Shown here in pieces: positions 1 through 6,232 of a stretch of DNA of 10,148 nucleotides. A program made the position numbers and the translations under genes. Within the stretch, counting starts at the first letter, position 1; each line of letters starts with the position of its first letter. The notes below the pieces were generated by a model. That model was not told where the DNA came from. It ran no database searches and saw only the letters and a program-made list of their open reading frames with translations. Source of the DNA: Victivallales bacterium (GTDB taxonomy: Bacteria; Verrucomicrobiota; Lentisphaeria; Oligosphaerales; Oligosphaeraceae). The stretch lies in assembly GCA_017963875.1 (NCBI GenBank), contig JAGCTA010000085.1:1-10148 (forward strand). Reading direction: 5' to 3'.

Positions 1-1121
1 CGTATCGTGGCACGCCCCGTGACAGGATTATGCTTCCTCTTGTCAAGGCTTTTGCCTATTTGGGGAAGGGTGATGAGGAAGGATTCCGCGTGGAGTTGTT
101 TCGTTTGCGTGAGAGTCAGCAGGCCGCGATGGACGCCAATGAAAAGTTTCTGAAAAATGAGGAGGAACGCCTTGAAAAGGAAAAAGCGGATAATCCAGAT
201 GCGGCGGGAAGCGTTGATCAGGAGGGCATGTTGCGAAATGAACAGAATGCGGCTATCCAGACGAGCCTTGCCCAGACACGCAATCTGGCTCATTCAGGAT
301 ATGGCAACTGCATGAATCCTTTTGCCGTCTTTATGTCTGCGTATGGTTTCGCACGGGAGAATGATTTTGAGAACGCGCTTGTTGACTACCAGCGTTTGTT
401 CAAGATTATGCCAGCGAACCAAATGGTTCAGCAGTATCTGGCAACGACTTTGCGGCGTACAGGGCGGGAGGTGCCTGCGGAATTGGCGACTGTGCCTTCA
501 CTTGATTTCGTGTCAGGGCAGGGGACGGTGCTCGTCGTTTTCGCCAATGGTCGTGGGCCTGCGTTGCGCGAGGTGTCACTGCATATTCCCATCATCATTC
601 CACGGCATTCCTCGCTGGTGTCGGCGGCTTGGCCTGTCTGCGAGTATTACCAGGCGCCATTCAGCACTGCCATTGCAACAACGGATGAAAAGACGTTTTC
701 AACAGTCACGATAGCGGCCATGGATGCAATTCTGGCACAGGAATACACCCAGGCGTTTCCGTCGATGATAACACGCATGATTGTCAATGTGGCAGTAAAG
801 GAGATTGCCTACCAATTGGCAATGGAAAGCGTGCGGAATTCTGACCCATGGACGAAACTTTTCGTGGATTTGTTTGGAACTACTTATAAACTGACGTTTA
901 ACACTGCGGATACACGTTGTTGGGAAACGTTGCCAAAGGAGTATCAAATTGCGGAATTCCCCATGCCCGCAAACAGAAAGTTGAGAATCACGACAGATGG
1001 GAGAAATGCCACGGACATCAGTTTCCCTGACAATGCGAAGTCTGCCATCATATATGTGAATGCGCCAAGCCTTAATGGCGCTGTGTTCACATGCCGTGTG
1101 TTTCCGATTACAACCCATTAA
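1..1121 (+). CDS. COG3014-like TPR/envelope protein, 5' end outside the window
   Basis: This frame is open from the left edge, and the codons before the first ATG (position 30) still read like the family (Y-R-G-T-P-R-D-R-I-M-L). The true start therefore lies outside the window and ATG 30 is internal. The visible part has a helical, TPR-like first half (PLVKAFAYLGKGDEEGFRVEL), a Glu/Lys-rich segment about 45-60 residues after ATG 30 that may form a coil, and a second helical pair (ENALVDYQRLFKIMP). A beta-rich C-terminal part follows from about residue 160 (GQGTVLVVFANGRGPALREV). This order matches my memory of COG3014, uncharacterised proteins encoded next to YcfL/LpoB-type lipoproteins. The stop lies 17 bases before the next ATG, so the genes are co-transcribed. 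A role in the cell envelope is inferred from the neighbours only. No catalytic motif is visible. Confidence 0.75.
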   Translation, partial: YRGTPRDRIMLPLVKAFAYLGKGDEEGFRVELFRLRESQQAAMDANEKFLKNEEERLEKEKADNPDAAGSVDQEGMLRNEQNAAIQTSLAQTRNLAHSGYGNCMNPFAVFMSAYGFARENDFENALVDYQRLFKIMPANQMVQQYLATTLRRTGREVPAELATVPSLDFVSGQGTVLVVFANGRGPALREVSLHIPIIIPRHSSLVSAAWPVCEYYQAPFSTAIATTDEKTFSTVTIAAMDAILAQEYTQAFPSMITRMIVNVAVKEIAYQLAMESVRNSDPWTKLFVDLFGTTYKLTFNTADTRCWETLPKEYQIAEFPMPANRKLRITTDGRNATDISFPDNAKSAIIYVNAPSLNGAVFTCRVFPITTH

Positions 1122-1138
1122 AAAAGGAGAAGTCAATT

Positions 1139-1603
1139 ATGTCTAAAAGTCTTTTGAACATTGGAATTCTAGTTGCACTGTTTTTTGCAGCAGGTTGTCA
1201 AAATACTGTGAATACAGTGGAGAATGACGCGAAGAGCGCACAGCCGAATTACATCCAGGACCGTCGTTTTGTGACGGACGGTTTCCTGTACCGTCGCTTA
1301 AGATTGTTGTCAGTCAATGTCGGGCAGGCTCCAGAAGGGAACACCACTGTTGAAGTCTCGGCCGTGAACATGCGTGTGACTGGTGCCGCGCAAATCTGGA
1401 GTTGGTGGACGCGTGAAGATCCCTATCCTGTCGATTATAAATTCTCATGGGTGGATGAGCAGGGGATGACTGTTGAAACGCCGTTGTCCATTTGGAAACG
1501 CGTGCTTGTCTATCCAGGCGAGACCGTGCACTTCAAGGCTGTCGCCCCCGATTTGAGATGCAAGGATTTCGTCCTGAATCTGAAGGAAGCGGACAGGCAC
1601 TGA
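1139..1603 (+). CDS. YcfL-like (DUF1425) lipoprotein
   Basis: This is a 154-residue predicted lipoprotein. The signal peptide (MSKSLLNIGILVALFFAAGC) ends in a lipobox with the acylated cysteine at position 20. The next residues are Q-N-T, with no aspartate at +2, so outer-membrane sorting by Lol rules is plausible. The mature part is a small beta-rich domain with DRRFVTDGFLYRRLRL, VEVSAVN and the YKFSWVDEQGM segment typical of YcfL/DUF1425 proteins. ATG 1139 is preferred over the in-frame ATG at 1091 because GGAG (1126-1129) lies 9 bases upstream and the signal peptide begins there; the 1091 start would overlap the previous gene. In enterobacteria ycfL is adjacent to lpoB, and the same pairing is seen here. 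The molecular function of YcfL is not established. Confidence 0.8.
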   Translation: MSKSLLNIGILVALFFAAGCQNTVNTVENDAKSAQPNYIQDRRFVTDGFLYRRLRLLSVNVGQAPEGNTTVEVSAVNMRVTGAAQIWSWWTREDPYPVDYKFSWVDEQGMTVETPLSIWKRVLVYPGETVHFKAVAPDLRCKDFVLNLKEADRH

Positions 1604-1665
1604 TGGAGATTTGAGTTAAGTTTTAATAATTGTTTTGCTGTTTTAAATGCCAAGGGAGCACAACC

Positions 1666-2370
1666 ATGAAATTGAACAAAATGTTGATCGGCGCACTCGC
1701 CTCTTCGATCTTACTGGCAGGATGCGCTACCACGCAATCAGGCTATGTCGATGCGAATGACACGACCATCGCCGCAAAGAACAAGAACCGCATGAGTTCC
1801 TCTGACTGGGTTATCATCAGCCAGGAGGCAGGCAACGCAATGCTGACTTCACCGCTGTTCCAGGAATACCTTGAGGCATTCAAGATCGATGCAACGGCCG
1901 CATTGAAGGAGGCCGAGGCGGCTGGGGAAAAGGTGACGACCCGCGAAAAACTTGTGGCCGCGAAACCTGTTCTCATGCTTTCGACTATTCAGAACAACAC
2001 GGGCGAGCACATTGATTCCAAGTTGATGACGGAACGTTTGCGCGAGGTACTGTTCAATAGTGGAAAGGTGCGCTTTACCACTTACGCAGCAGGAGAGGGA
2101 CAGAACATCGACGAGGCCTCCGCTGGCGCACGTGCGCTTGTCTATGACCCGAATATCAAACGCCGTACTCTCAAGACGACAAATTCCGTCAATGCATACG
2201 ACCTTTCCCTCGGCGGCTCTATCATCAAGCAGACGGCGCAAGAGGGGCGTCTGAATGAAATTTCCTATACTTTTTCCCTGACGTTGACCGATACTGCCAC
2301 AGGCGAAGGCGTCTGGACCTACACGAAGGAAATCAAACGCCAGCATCTCCAGGGCGGCATCGGCTGGTAG
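1666..2370 (+). CDS. lpoB: LpoB-like penicillin-binding-protein activator lipoprotein
   Basis: This is a 234-residue lipoprotein. The signal peptide ends in LLAGC with the lipidated cysteine at residue 20, followed by ATTQ, compatible with outer-membrane targeting. The mature domain has the LpoB/PF13036 pattern: LMLSTIQNNTGEHIDSKLM, then LREVLFNSGKVRF, then a long loop, SLGGSIIKQTAQ, and strands ending in TLTDTATGEGVWTYTKEIKR. In Escherichia coli LpoB spans the periplasm and activates the peptidoglycan synthase PBP1B; that exact partner cannot be shown here. ATG 1666 is chosen because AAGGGAG (1652-1658) precedes it and the signal peptide starts there; an ATG at 1630 would add 12 residues with no sense as a signal. 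It is third in the operon, 62 bases after the YcfL-like gene. No U-rich terminator is evident after the stop. Confidence 0.82.
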   Translation: MKLNKMLIGALASSILLAGCATTQSGYVDANDTTIAAKNKNRMSSSDWVIISQEAGNAMLTSPLFQEYLEAFKIDATAALKEAEAAGEKVTTREKLVAAKPVLMLSTIQNNTGEHIDSKLMTERLREVLFNSGKVRFTTYAAGEGQNIDEASAGARALVYDPNIKRRTLKTTNSVNAYDLSLGGSIIKQTAQEGRLNEISYTFSLTLTDTATGEGVWTYTKEIKRQHLQGGIGW

Positions 2371-2735
2371 TTCCCCGCTGATTTGATTCAGAGAGTGTTA
2401 GAAGATTCGGGGCGCGGACGCTTGTCCGTTATCCCGAACACAACGCGCCCGCCGCTATGGTTGGACAAGGCGCAGATGTACTTGGCGTGCGTGTCTCGAA
2501 CTAGAAGGTGTTGTTCGCCTCATTGAATTCAACATTTTCGCCTTCCTTAGCGTTTAGCAATTCGGCTATGGTTATCTGTCCTCCGTGGGTGGATTATCTT
2601 TTTTCAGTCACACGTCTATAAGATAATCCATCGCGGGCAGATTTCTTCTTGGATGGTCGTTAAATTGGTTCAGTGTTTCTATACCCAAAGGCTATTACTT
2701 GTATTCTCAATTTGTCAAATAGAGAACCATCAAAG
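2371..2735. other. Convergent intergenic region, no gene seen
   Basis: This 365-base gap separates two convergent operons. I find no start, ribosome site and open frame that together look like a gene. The first 100 bases are GC-richer than the rest. They hold a small hairpin (CGGAC, loop GCTT, GTCCG at 2415-2428) whose right arm CTTGTCC can also pair with GGACAAG at 2463-2469. A stronger 11-bp inverted repeat lies at 2590-2630. No U-tract follows any of these hairpins on either strand, so none is a clear intrinsic terminator. Confidence 0.5.
2590..2630. repeat. 11-bp perfect inverted repeat
   Basis: TGGATTATCTT at 2590-2600 is the exact reverse complement of AAGATAATCCA at 2620-2630, with a 19-base loop. 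One G-T and one G-C pair extend the stem outward. No T-run follows on the plus or the minus strand. It could be an RNA hairpin that protects the 3' ends of the two convergent transcripts, a protein site, or the remnant of a small element. The core GGATTATC also occurs within the 35-bp repeats upstream of the ATPase gene. Confidence 0.65.
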
Positions 2736-3158
2736 TCACTTCAATTGTGTCAGCGGAATCCAATAATAATCAAAGCAATAATGGAAAGATAATTGTAGCC
2801 ATAAAAAAAACGCCATTAATATCATCAACAAATCAGGGTTTTCTATGGTCTTAATCAAAAAATAACTTTTCTTGAATGTCTGTTTTGTAGGATATAAAAA
2901 AAAGAGAACTCGAACGGGCAAGGTCAGAAGTAGCCATAATGAAATGCAAGTGCCGAACATGCTATAATGAAACGACGTTTGAATCGACAATGTGGAGGCC
3001 AGAACAAAGGCTCTAGTTCCACCACAGAGGGGACATACAAACCCTTGATGCCCGATAAAAGGCAACGTTGAAACATAATCAGGGAGCACACCCTTGGAAA
3101 TATCGATATGCAGGGCGCGAAGCAGAAAGGCACCAAGAAGGTATAGAATATATGCCAT
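2736..3158 (-). CDS. DUF2752 membrane protein
   Basis: This is a 140-residue membrane protein with the DUF2752 signature CPLCGGTRA (residues 42-50: Cys42, Cys45, Gly46, Gly47, Thr48, Arg49, Ala50). Hydrophobic segments lie at about 2-16, 65-89 and 108-126. The biochemical role of DUF2752 is unknown. The family is often encoded next to TM2-domain proteins, as here. The start is uncertain. ATG 3158 is preferred because GCGAGG precedes it and it starts directly at the first hydrophobic helix. ATG 3179 or 3233 would add polar residues unlike the family, and 3233 would overlap the upstream gene by 16 bases. It is the last gene of the leftward operon. The pair of cysteines could bind a metal, but only two are present in the motif. 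Confidence 0.75.
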   Translation of the reverse strand: MAYILYLLGAFLLRALHIDISKGVLPDYVSTLPFIGHQGFVCPLCGGTRAFVLASTLSIQTSFHYSMFGTCISLWLLLTLPVRVLFFLYPTKQTFKKSYFLIKTIENPDLLMILMAFFLWLQLSFHYCFDYYWIPLTQLK

Positions 3159-3217
3159 TGCCTCGCGCCTAGCCCTCATGGAAGCGCAAGTGAAGACTGG
3201 ACAGTTATTATTGTCCG

Positions 3218-3586
3218 TCAGAAGAACTCCCATGGACCGACACTTTGCCCAGCCTCAAGTTTCTTGCCAATTCTATTGGCATCAACCATGCCAATAATCC
3301 ATGTCACAAGGCCAGAGGCTCCCCCCGTACATACACCAAGAATCATGCTTACAAGCAAAATGACACATCCCTTGCCGACCTGCCCCAAGTACATCTGTCC
3401 CAATCCTGTAAGGAGACAAGAAAGCAAAGTTGCAGTACTGGCCGACTTTCTATTTCCACTGATTTGCGTAGGCTGTTGTTGAAAAGGTTGTTGATTTACT
3501 GGAGCGGAATTGGCGACGGGAGCACCGCAGGCTGGACAATTGGTGACTCCATTTGGAACTTCATTTTCACAATAAGGGCATTTCAT
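3218..3586 (-). CDS. Zinc-ribbon and TM2-domain membrane protein
   Basis: This is a 122-residue protein in three parts. Residues 1-21 form a zinc ribbon with CPYC (Cys3, Cys6) and CPAC (Cys17, Cys20). Residues 30-45 are a Gln/Pro-rich linker (NQQPFQQQPTQ). Residues 48-110 form a TM2-type domain: the motif GLGQMYLGQVGKG, two or three hydrophobic stretches, then GMVDANRIGKKL, which carries the D-x-x-R-I signature of the family. The TM2 fold is a helical hairpin in the membrane, and its activity is not known. The start at 3586 gives the zinc ribbon immediately, but no clear ribosome binding site precedes it. It lies 71 bases after the four-helix gene and just before the DUF2752 gene. The zinc-ribbon head echoes the ribbons on the SPFH protein of the same operon, so the two may share a complex. 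Confidence 0.8.
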   Translation of the reverse strand: MKCPYCENEVPNGVTNCPACGAPVANSAPVNQQPFQQQPTQISGNRKSASTATLLSCLLTGLGQMYLGQVGKGCVILLVSMILGVCTGGASGLVTWIIGMVDANRIGKKLEAGQSVGPWEFF

Positions 3587-3657
3587 GATGGTAAAAAGAT
3601 TGGTAAAGGGTTAATTCGTTAAGGGTTATATAGAAAAAAGACTAATTCGGTTGTTTA

Positions 3658-4362
3658 CTATCGTAGGCTCTTCATCATCGCTTCACGCTTTTGGAAAGCG
3701 CGAAGCGCAACTCCAAGAGAGTTTGTTAGGTTTTCAGTTGTTGCATTCTGGTCTGTAGAAAGTCTTTCAAGTTCCATCAATTTGTCGCCGACTTCTTCGT
3801 CGATCTTTTCTCCACCAGGGACAGTATCAGCCGCGAAACGCGCAGCATCACGAAGTTGCTCGCATTGTCCTTGAGCAGATGCGTAAAATTCACTCCGTTG
3901 TTTTAGATTTTCGATGATATCATTGACAGTAAAACGGAAGTCATTTCTGGCAACATTTGCTTTTGCTGTTTTTGCCCCATTGGCTGCTATCGTCTCGCCC
4001 ACAATTTCCGTCGACATGACAAGACCTAATACTATGACGGCTACCAACACTTGTATTGTCGCTAGTTGGGTATCCGTAATAGAAGAATGTGCGACTACCG
4101 TCATAATGAGAGCAAAGAAGAAATAAAGCGGAAGCAAAACTGTTACAACAATGCTCAAAGGCGAGGTCTTGGAATCCAGTTTTCTGATGTTTCCGCATAA
4201 TTGTAAGACAAATAGCAATTCAGAAAGCAACAATGGTCCAAGGACAAACCAATTGCGGGCTGTTTGAAACTCACCCTCTTCGCAGCGAACATAGAACAGG
4301 ACTATTGTCACAAGAATTGTAAGAACGCCAAACAGCGCAAAATGCATCAACTTATTGTTCAT
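3658..4362 (-). CDS. Four-helix membrane protein of unknown function in the SPFH operon
   Basis: I do not recognise this 234-residue protein. Four hydrophobic segments are visible, at about 5-25, 38-57, 69-91 and 100-122. They are followed by a soluble C-terminal half (about 130-234) that looks helical and charged and may be coiled (NDIIENLKQRSEFYAS, DKLMELERLSTDQ). The basic stretch after the fourth helix (KTAKANVAR) suggests the tail is cytoplasmic by the positive-inside rule. The layout of membrane bundle plus helical tail resembles a signalling or scaffold protein more than a transporter. The start at 4362 is supported by AAGGA about 8 bases upstream. Only 11 bases separate it from the stop of the SPFH gene, so the two are surely co-translated. 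The partnership with the SPFH protein is inferred from this spacing. Confidence 0.7.
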   Translation of the reverse strand: MNNKLMHFALFGVLTILVTIVLFYVRCEEGEFQTARNWFVLGPLLLSELLFVLQLCGNIRKLDSKTSPLSIVVTVLLPLYFFFALIMTVVAHSSITDTQLATIQVLVAVIVLGLVMSTEIVGETIAANGAKTAKANVARNDFRFTVNDIIENLKQRSEFYASAQGQCEQLRDAARFAADTVPGGEKIDEEVGDKLMELERLSTDQNATTENLTNSLGVALRAFQKREAMMKSLR

Positions 4363-4373
4363 CTTGGTTTTCC

Positions 4374-5660
4374 TTAACTCTCTATTGTTTCAATTTTTGT
4401 GCCACAATTCGCGCAGAATTTCATTCCAGACGTCAACTCCATGCCACAAGATGGACAAGTCGTCTTCATTGGCTTCCCGCATGACGGACAGAATTTCATT
4501 CCGCCATTTACCATTGTACCACATGCTTGGCATTTGACTGGCATGGCACTTCCACACCTTGCACATTTCGTAGCATGTTCATCATTTGCCGCGCCACAAT
4601 TCGGACATAGGAAAAAGGTCGCGCCGCAATTTGAGCAAAACTTCGAGCCCTTGGCATTCTTGTATCCGCATTTTGGACAGATTATCGATTCACTTTCTGG
4701 AGAAACGCTCATATCCTTTCCGCAAGAGGAGCAGTATTTGCCACCATTGCTATTCATTTGCCCGCAATGAGGGCATTTTTGTGCGTTTATATAAAGGTTT
4801 CCAGCCATCTGTTGGGTCATTCCCATCATTGTGCCACCCATGCCGAATCCCATACCCATGCCAAGACCCGCATTCATCACATTTCCTGCTCCAGGATTAT
4901 TGGCCGCGCCTTCCATTGTATCAAAGGAACGTTTTTGCTGATAGTTGTAGCCTACAATATCCATCTCCGCGCGGGTGGCCATGGCTTTCTTCAAGGTTAT
5001 GACGGCAGGATCATTTTCATCGGTCGAAATCGAGGCGACAGTGAAATGAGTCAACTTCAAACCGTACTCATCTATTACAGGGGCAATCTGTTTTTCAAGA
5101 TAATCTCCAATTTCATGCATTTTCGCGGACATCATCAAAACAGATATATCTTTCTCAATTATATATTTTCCGATTGTGTCTCCGACCGTGCTTACAATGA
5201 TTCCCTTGAAATACTCCGACAATGTTTTTTGTGTAAAAGCAGGCAAAGTTCCTACCATCTTGACTAAAAACTTCGTGGGATTTTCCACACTAATTCCATA
5301 CTGTCCAAATGCCCTAACAGGCAAAATTATATGATATTTAGGATCCTCTACGCTAATGGGCATTGACGTACCCCATTTAACATCCAATTTGATGGCTTTG
5401 GAAACAAACCAGACTTCAGCGGTAAATGGAGAACGCCCAAAAGGGATTTTCAACAAAGAACTCAAAATTGGATAATTTTCCGCACTGAGTATATGTCGTC
5501 CAGCAGTGAATGGGCCAACGGCCTGACCTTCCTTAAAGAGCACTGCTTCCTGTGACTCATGGACTATCAATTGCGTCCATGTAGATAGTTCCGAAGATGG
5601 GTATTTCCATGCAAAAACACCTGGAGCCGCATCCCATTTTACAACATCAATAATTGCCAT
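4374..5660 (-). CDS. SPFH-domain (YdjI / virion-core-like) protein with five C-terminal zinc ribbons
   Basis: This is a 428-residue protein. Residues 1 to about 240 form an SPFH/band-7 domain of the YdjI or 'virion core protein' type: IIDVVKWDAAPGVFAWKYP at the start, LIVHESQEAVLFKEGQ, GPFTAGRHILS, then the helical TLSEYFKGIIVSTVGDTIG and KLTHFTVASIS. A Gly/Met-rich linker follows (about 255-285). The rest is a run of ten CxxC knuckles, which pair into five zinc ribbons (cysteines 296/299+310/313, 328/331+342/345, 352/355+366/369, 377/380+391/394, 402/405+416/419). No transmembrane helix is visible. SPFH proteins form large membrane-bound oligomers; in Bacillus subtilis YdjI is linked to the PspA-like membrane-stress genes. 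ATG 5660 is chosen over TTG 5684 because AAGGA lies 8 bases upstream and the family starts with this motif. It is the first gene of the leftward operon. Function in this organism is inferred. Confidence 0.85.
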   Translation of the reverse strand: MAIIDVVKWDAAPGVFAWKYPSSELSTWTQLIVHESQEAVLFKEGQAVGPFTAGRHILSAENYPILSSLLKIPFGRSPFTAEVWFVSKAIKLDVKWGTSMPISVEDPKYHIILPVRAFGQYGISVENPTKFLVKMVGTLPAFTQKTLSEYFKGIIVSTVGDTIGKYIIEKDISVLMMSAKMHEIGDYLEKQIAPVIDEYGLKLTHFTVASISTDENDPAVITLKKAMATRAEMDIVGYNYQQKRSFDTMEGAANNPGAGNVMNAGLGMGMGFGMGGTMMGMTQQMAGNLYINAQKCPHCGQMNSNGGKYCSSCGKDMSVSPESESIICPKCGYKNAKGSKFCSNCGATFFLCPNCGAANDEHATKCARCGSAMPVKCQACGTMVNGGMKFCPSCGKPMKTTCPSCGMELTSGMKFCANCGTKIETIES

Positions 5661-5843
5661 TGTTTTTTCCTTGCCTGCACACAAAAAAGAAAATCCCTTT
5701 TTCTTGGATTACTGAGGTATAGGAACAACCAACGAGAAAACACGAAAACAAACGTTCACAGCATGAGCGTGCCTAACGTGTGCCTGTTCGGAAGTACTAA
5801 AGTCCCTAATTTCAGTCATCCACAAAGCACAAATCCAGAGGCG

Positions 5844-5858
5844 ATAGCCACTGGCTAT
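5844..5858. repeat. Perfect 7+1+7 palindrome
   Basis: ATAGCCA, one central C, then TGGCTAT. With a single central base it is too tight for an RNA hairpin, so a dimeric DNA-binding protein site is the more natural reading. It lies about 185 bases upstream of the SPFH start and 375 bases upstream of the ATPase start, in the space between the two divergent units. No regulator is encoded nearby, so its role is unknown. Confidence 0.45.
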
Positions 5859-6099
5859 ATTAGATGAGAAACGCTAATTATCTGTGTTGAAAACTCCTTG
5901 CTTGAATGATGTCGCATAGCCGAATGCCACATAGACAGACGATAATATAGTGCCATAACATCCATTTGCTCACCATTTCGCGAAAAAAAGCGATATCCTG
6001 TTCAAAAATCTGCGATTCAAGTACCTGATTGGTTTGCAGGAAGCCAAATTTCTTTCGCTGTTCGTCCCAGTAACACTCTCTGACTATCGCTTCCTCTGT

Positions 6100-6134
6100 T
6101 TCAAACTTCAGGGATTATCCCGAAACTTTTAAAT
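6100..6134. repeat. 35-bp direct repeat, copy 1
   Basis: This is identical over 35 bases to 6190-6224, with a period of 90 bases. It begins TTCAAACTTCAGGG and ends CGAAACTTTTAAAT. The centre is an 11-base palindrome, GGGATTATCCC (6111-6121). Two copies in the same direction upstream of one gene suggest a regulatory or recombination site, not chance. Confidence 0.75.
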
Positions 6135-6189
6135 AATAATGACGTTATGTCAGTTGCAAAAATCTATAAAGGCATTATCTTTTTCTCAA

Positions 6190-6224
6190 TTCAAACTTCA
6201 GGGATTATCCCGAAACTTTTAAAT
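6190..6224. repeat. 35-bp direct repeat, copy 2, abutting the ATPase ribosome site
   Basis: This is the second identical copy of the 35-bp element, with GGGATTATCCC at 6201-6211. It ends directly at the GAGGA ribosome binding site of the ATPase gene, so it lies in the leader or promoter region. The 55 bases between the copies are AT-rich (TTGCAA at 6154, TATAAA at 6165) and could hold the promoter, but the spacing of these boxes is poor. Confidence 0.75.
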
Positions 6225-6232
6225 GAGGAAAT

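Larger units (their letters stand above)
5661..6232. other. Divergent intergenic region between the SPFH operon and the ATPase gene
   Basis: This region of about 570 bases must hold the promoters of both divergent units, but I see no convincing -35/-10 pair for either. It contains a 15-base palindrome at 5844-5858 and two copies of a 35-bp element at 6100-6134 and 6190-6224. A minus-strand frame is open over 79 codons (6114 down to the stop at 5878) but lacks a start codon with a ribosome site near its upstream end. I therefore do not call it a gene. Confidence 0.5.

Noticed and set aside
30..1121. ATG 30 as the true start of the first gene
   Set aside because: The frame is open to the left edge and the codons before ATG 30 still fit the family, so the gene is truncated by the window.
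2373..2412. CCCCG/CGGGG pairing after lpoB as a terminator
   Set aside because: The stem is only 5 bp with a 30-base loop and no U-tract.
3159..3233. The longer start (3233) for the DUF2752 gene
   Set aside because: The extra residues are polar and unlike the family, no ribosome site precedes it, and it would overlap the upstream gene. It is kept only as an alternative.
4758..5267. A 169-codon plus-strand frame inside the SPFH gene
   Set aside because: It is antisense to a strongly conserved coding region, and its protein is an unpatterned mix rich in His and Ser.
6100..6224. The 35-bp repeats as a CRISPR array
   Set aside because: There are only two copies, the 55-base gap is too long for a spacer, and no cas gene is present.
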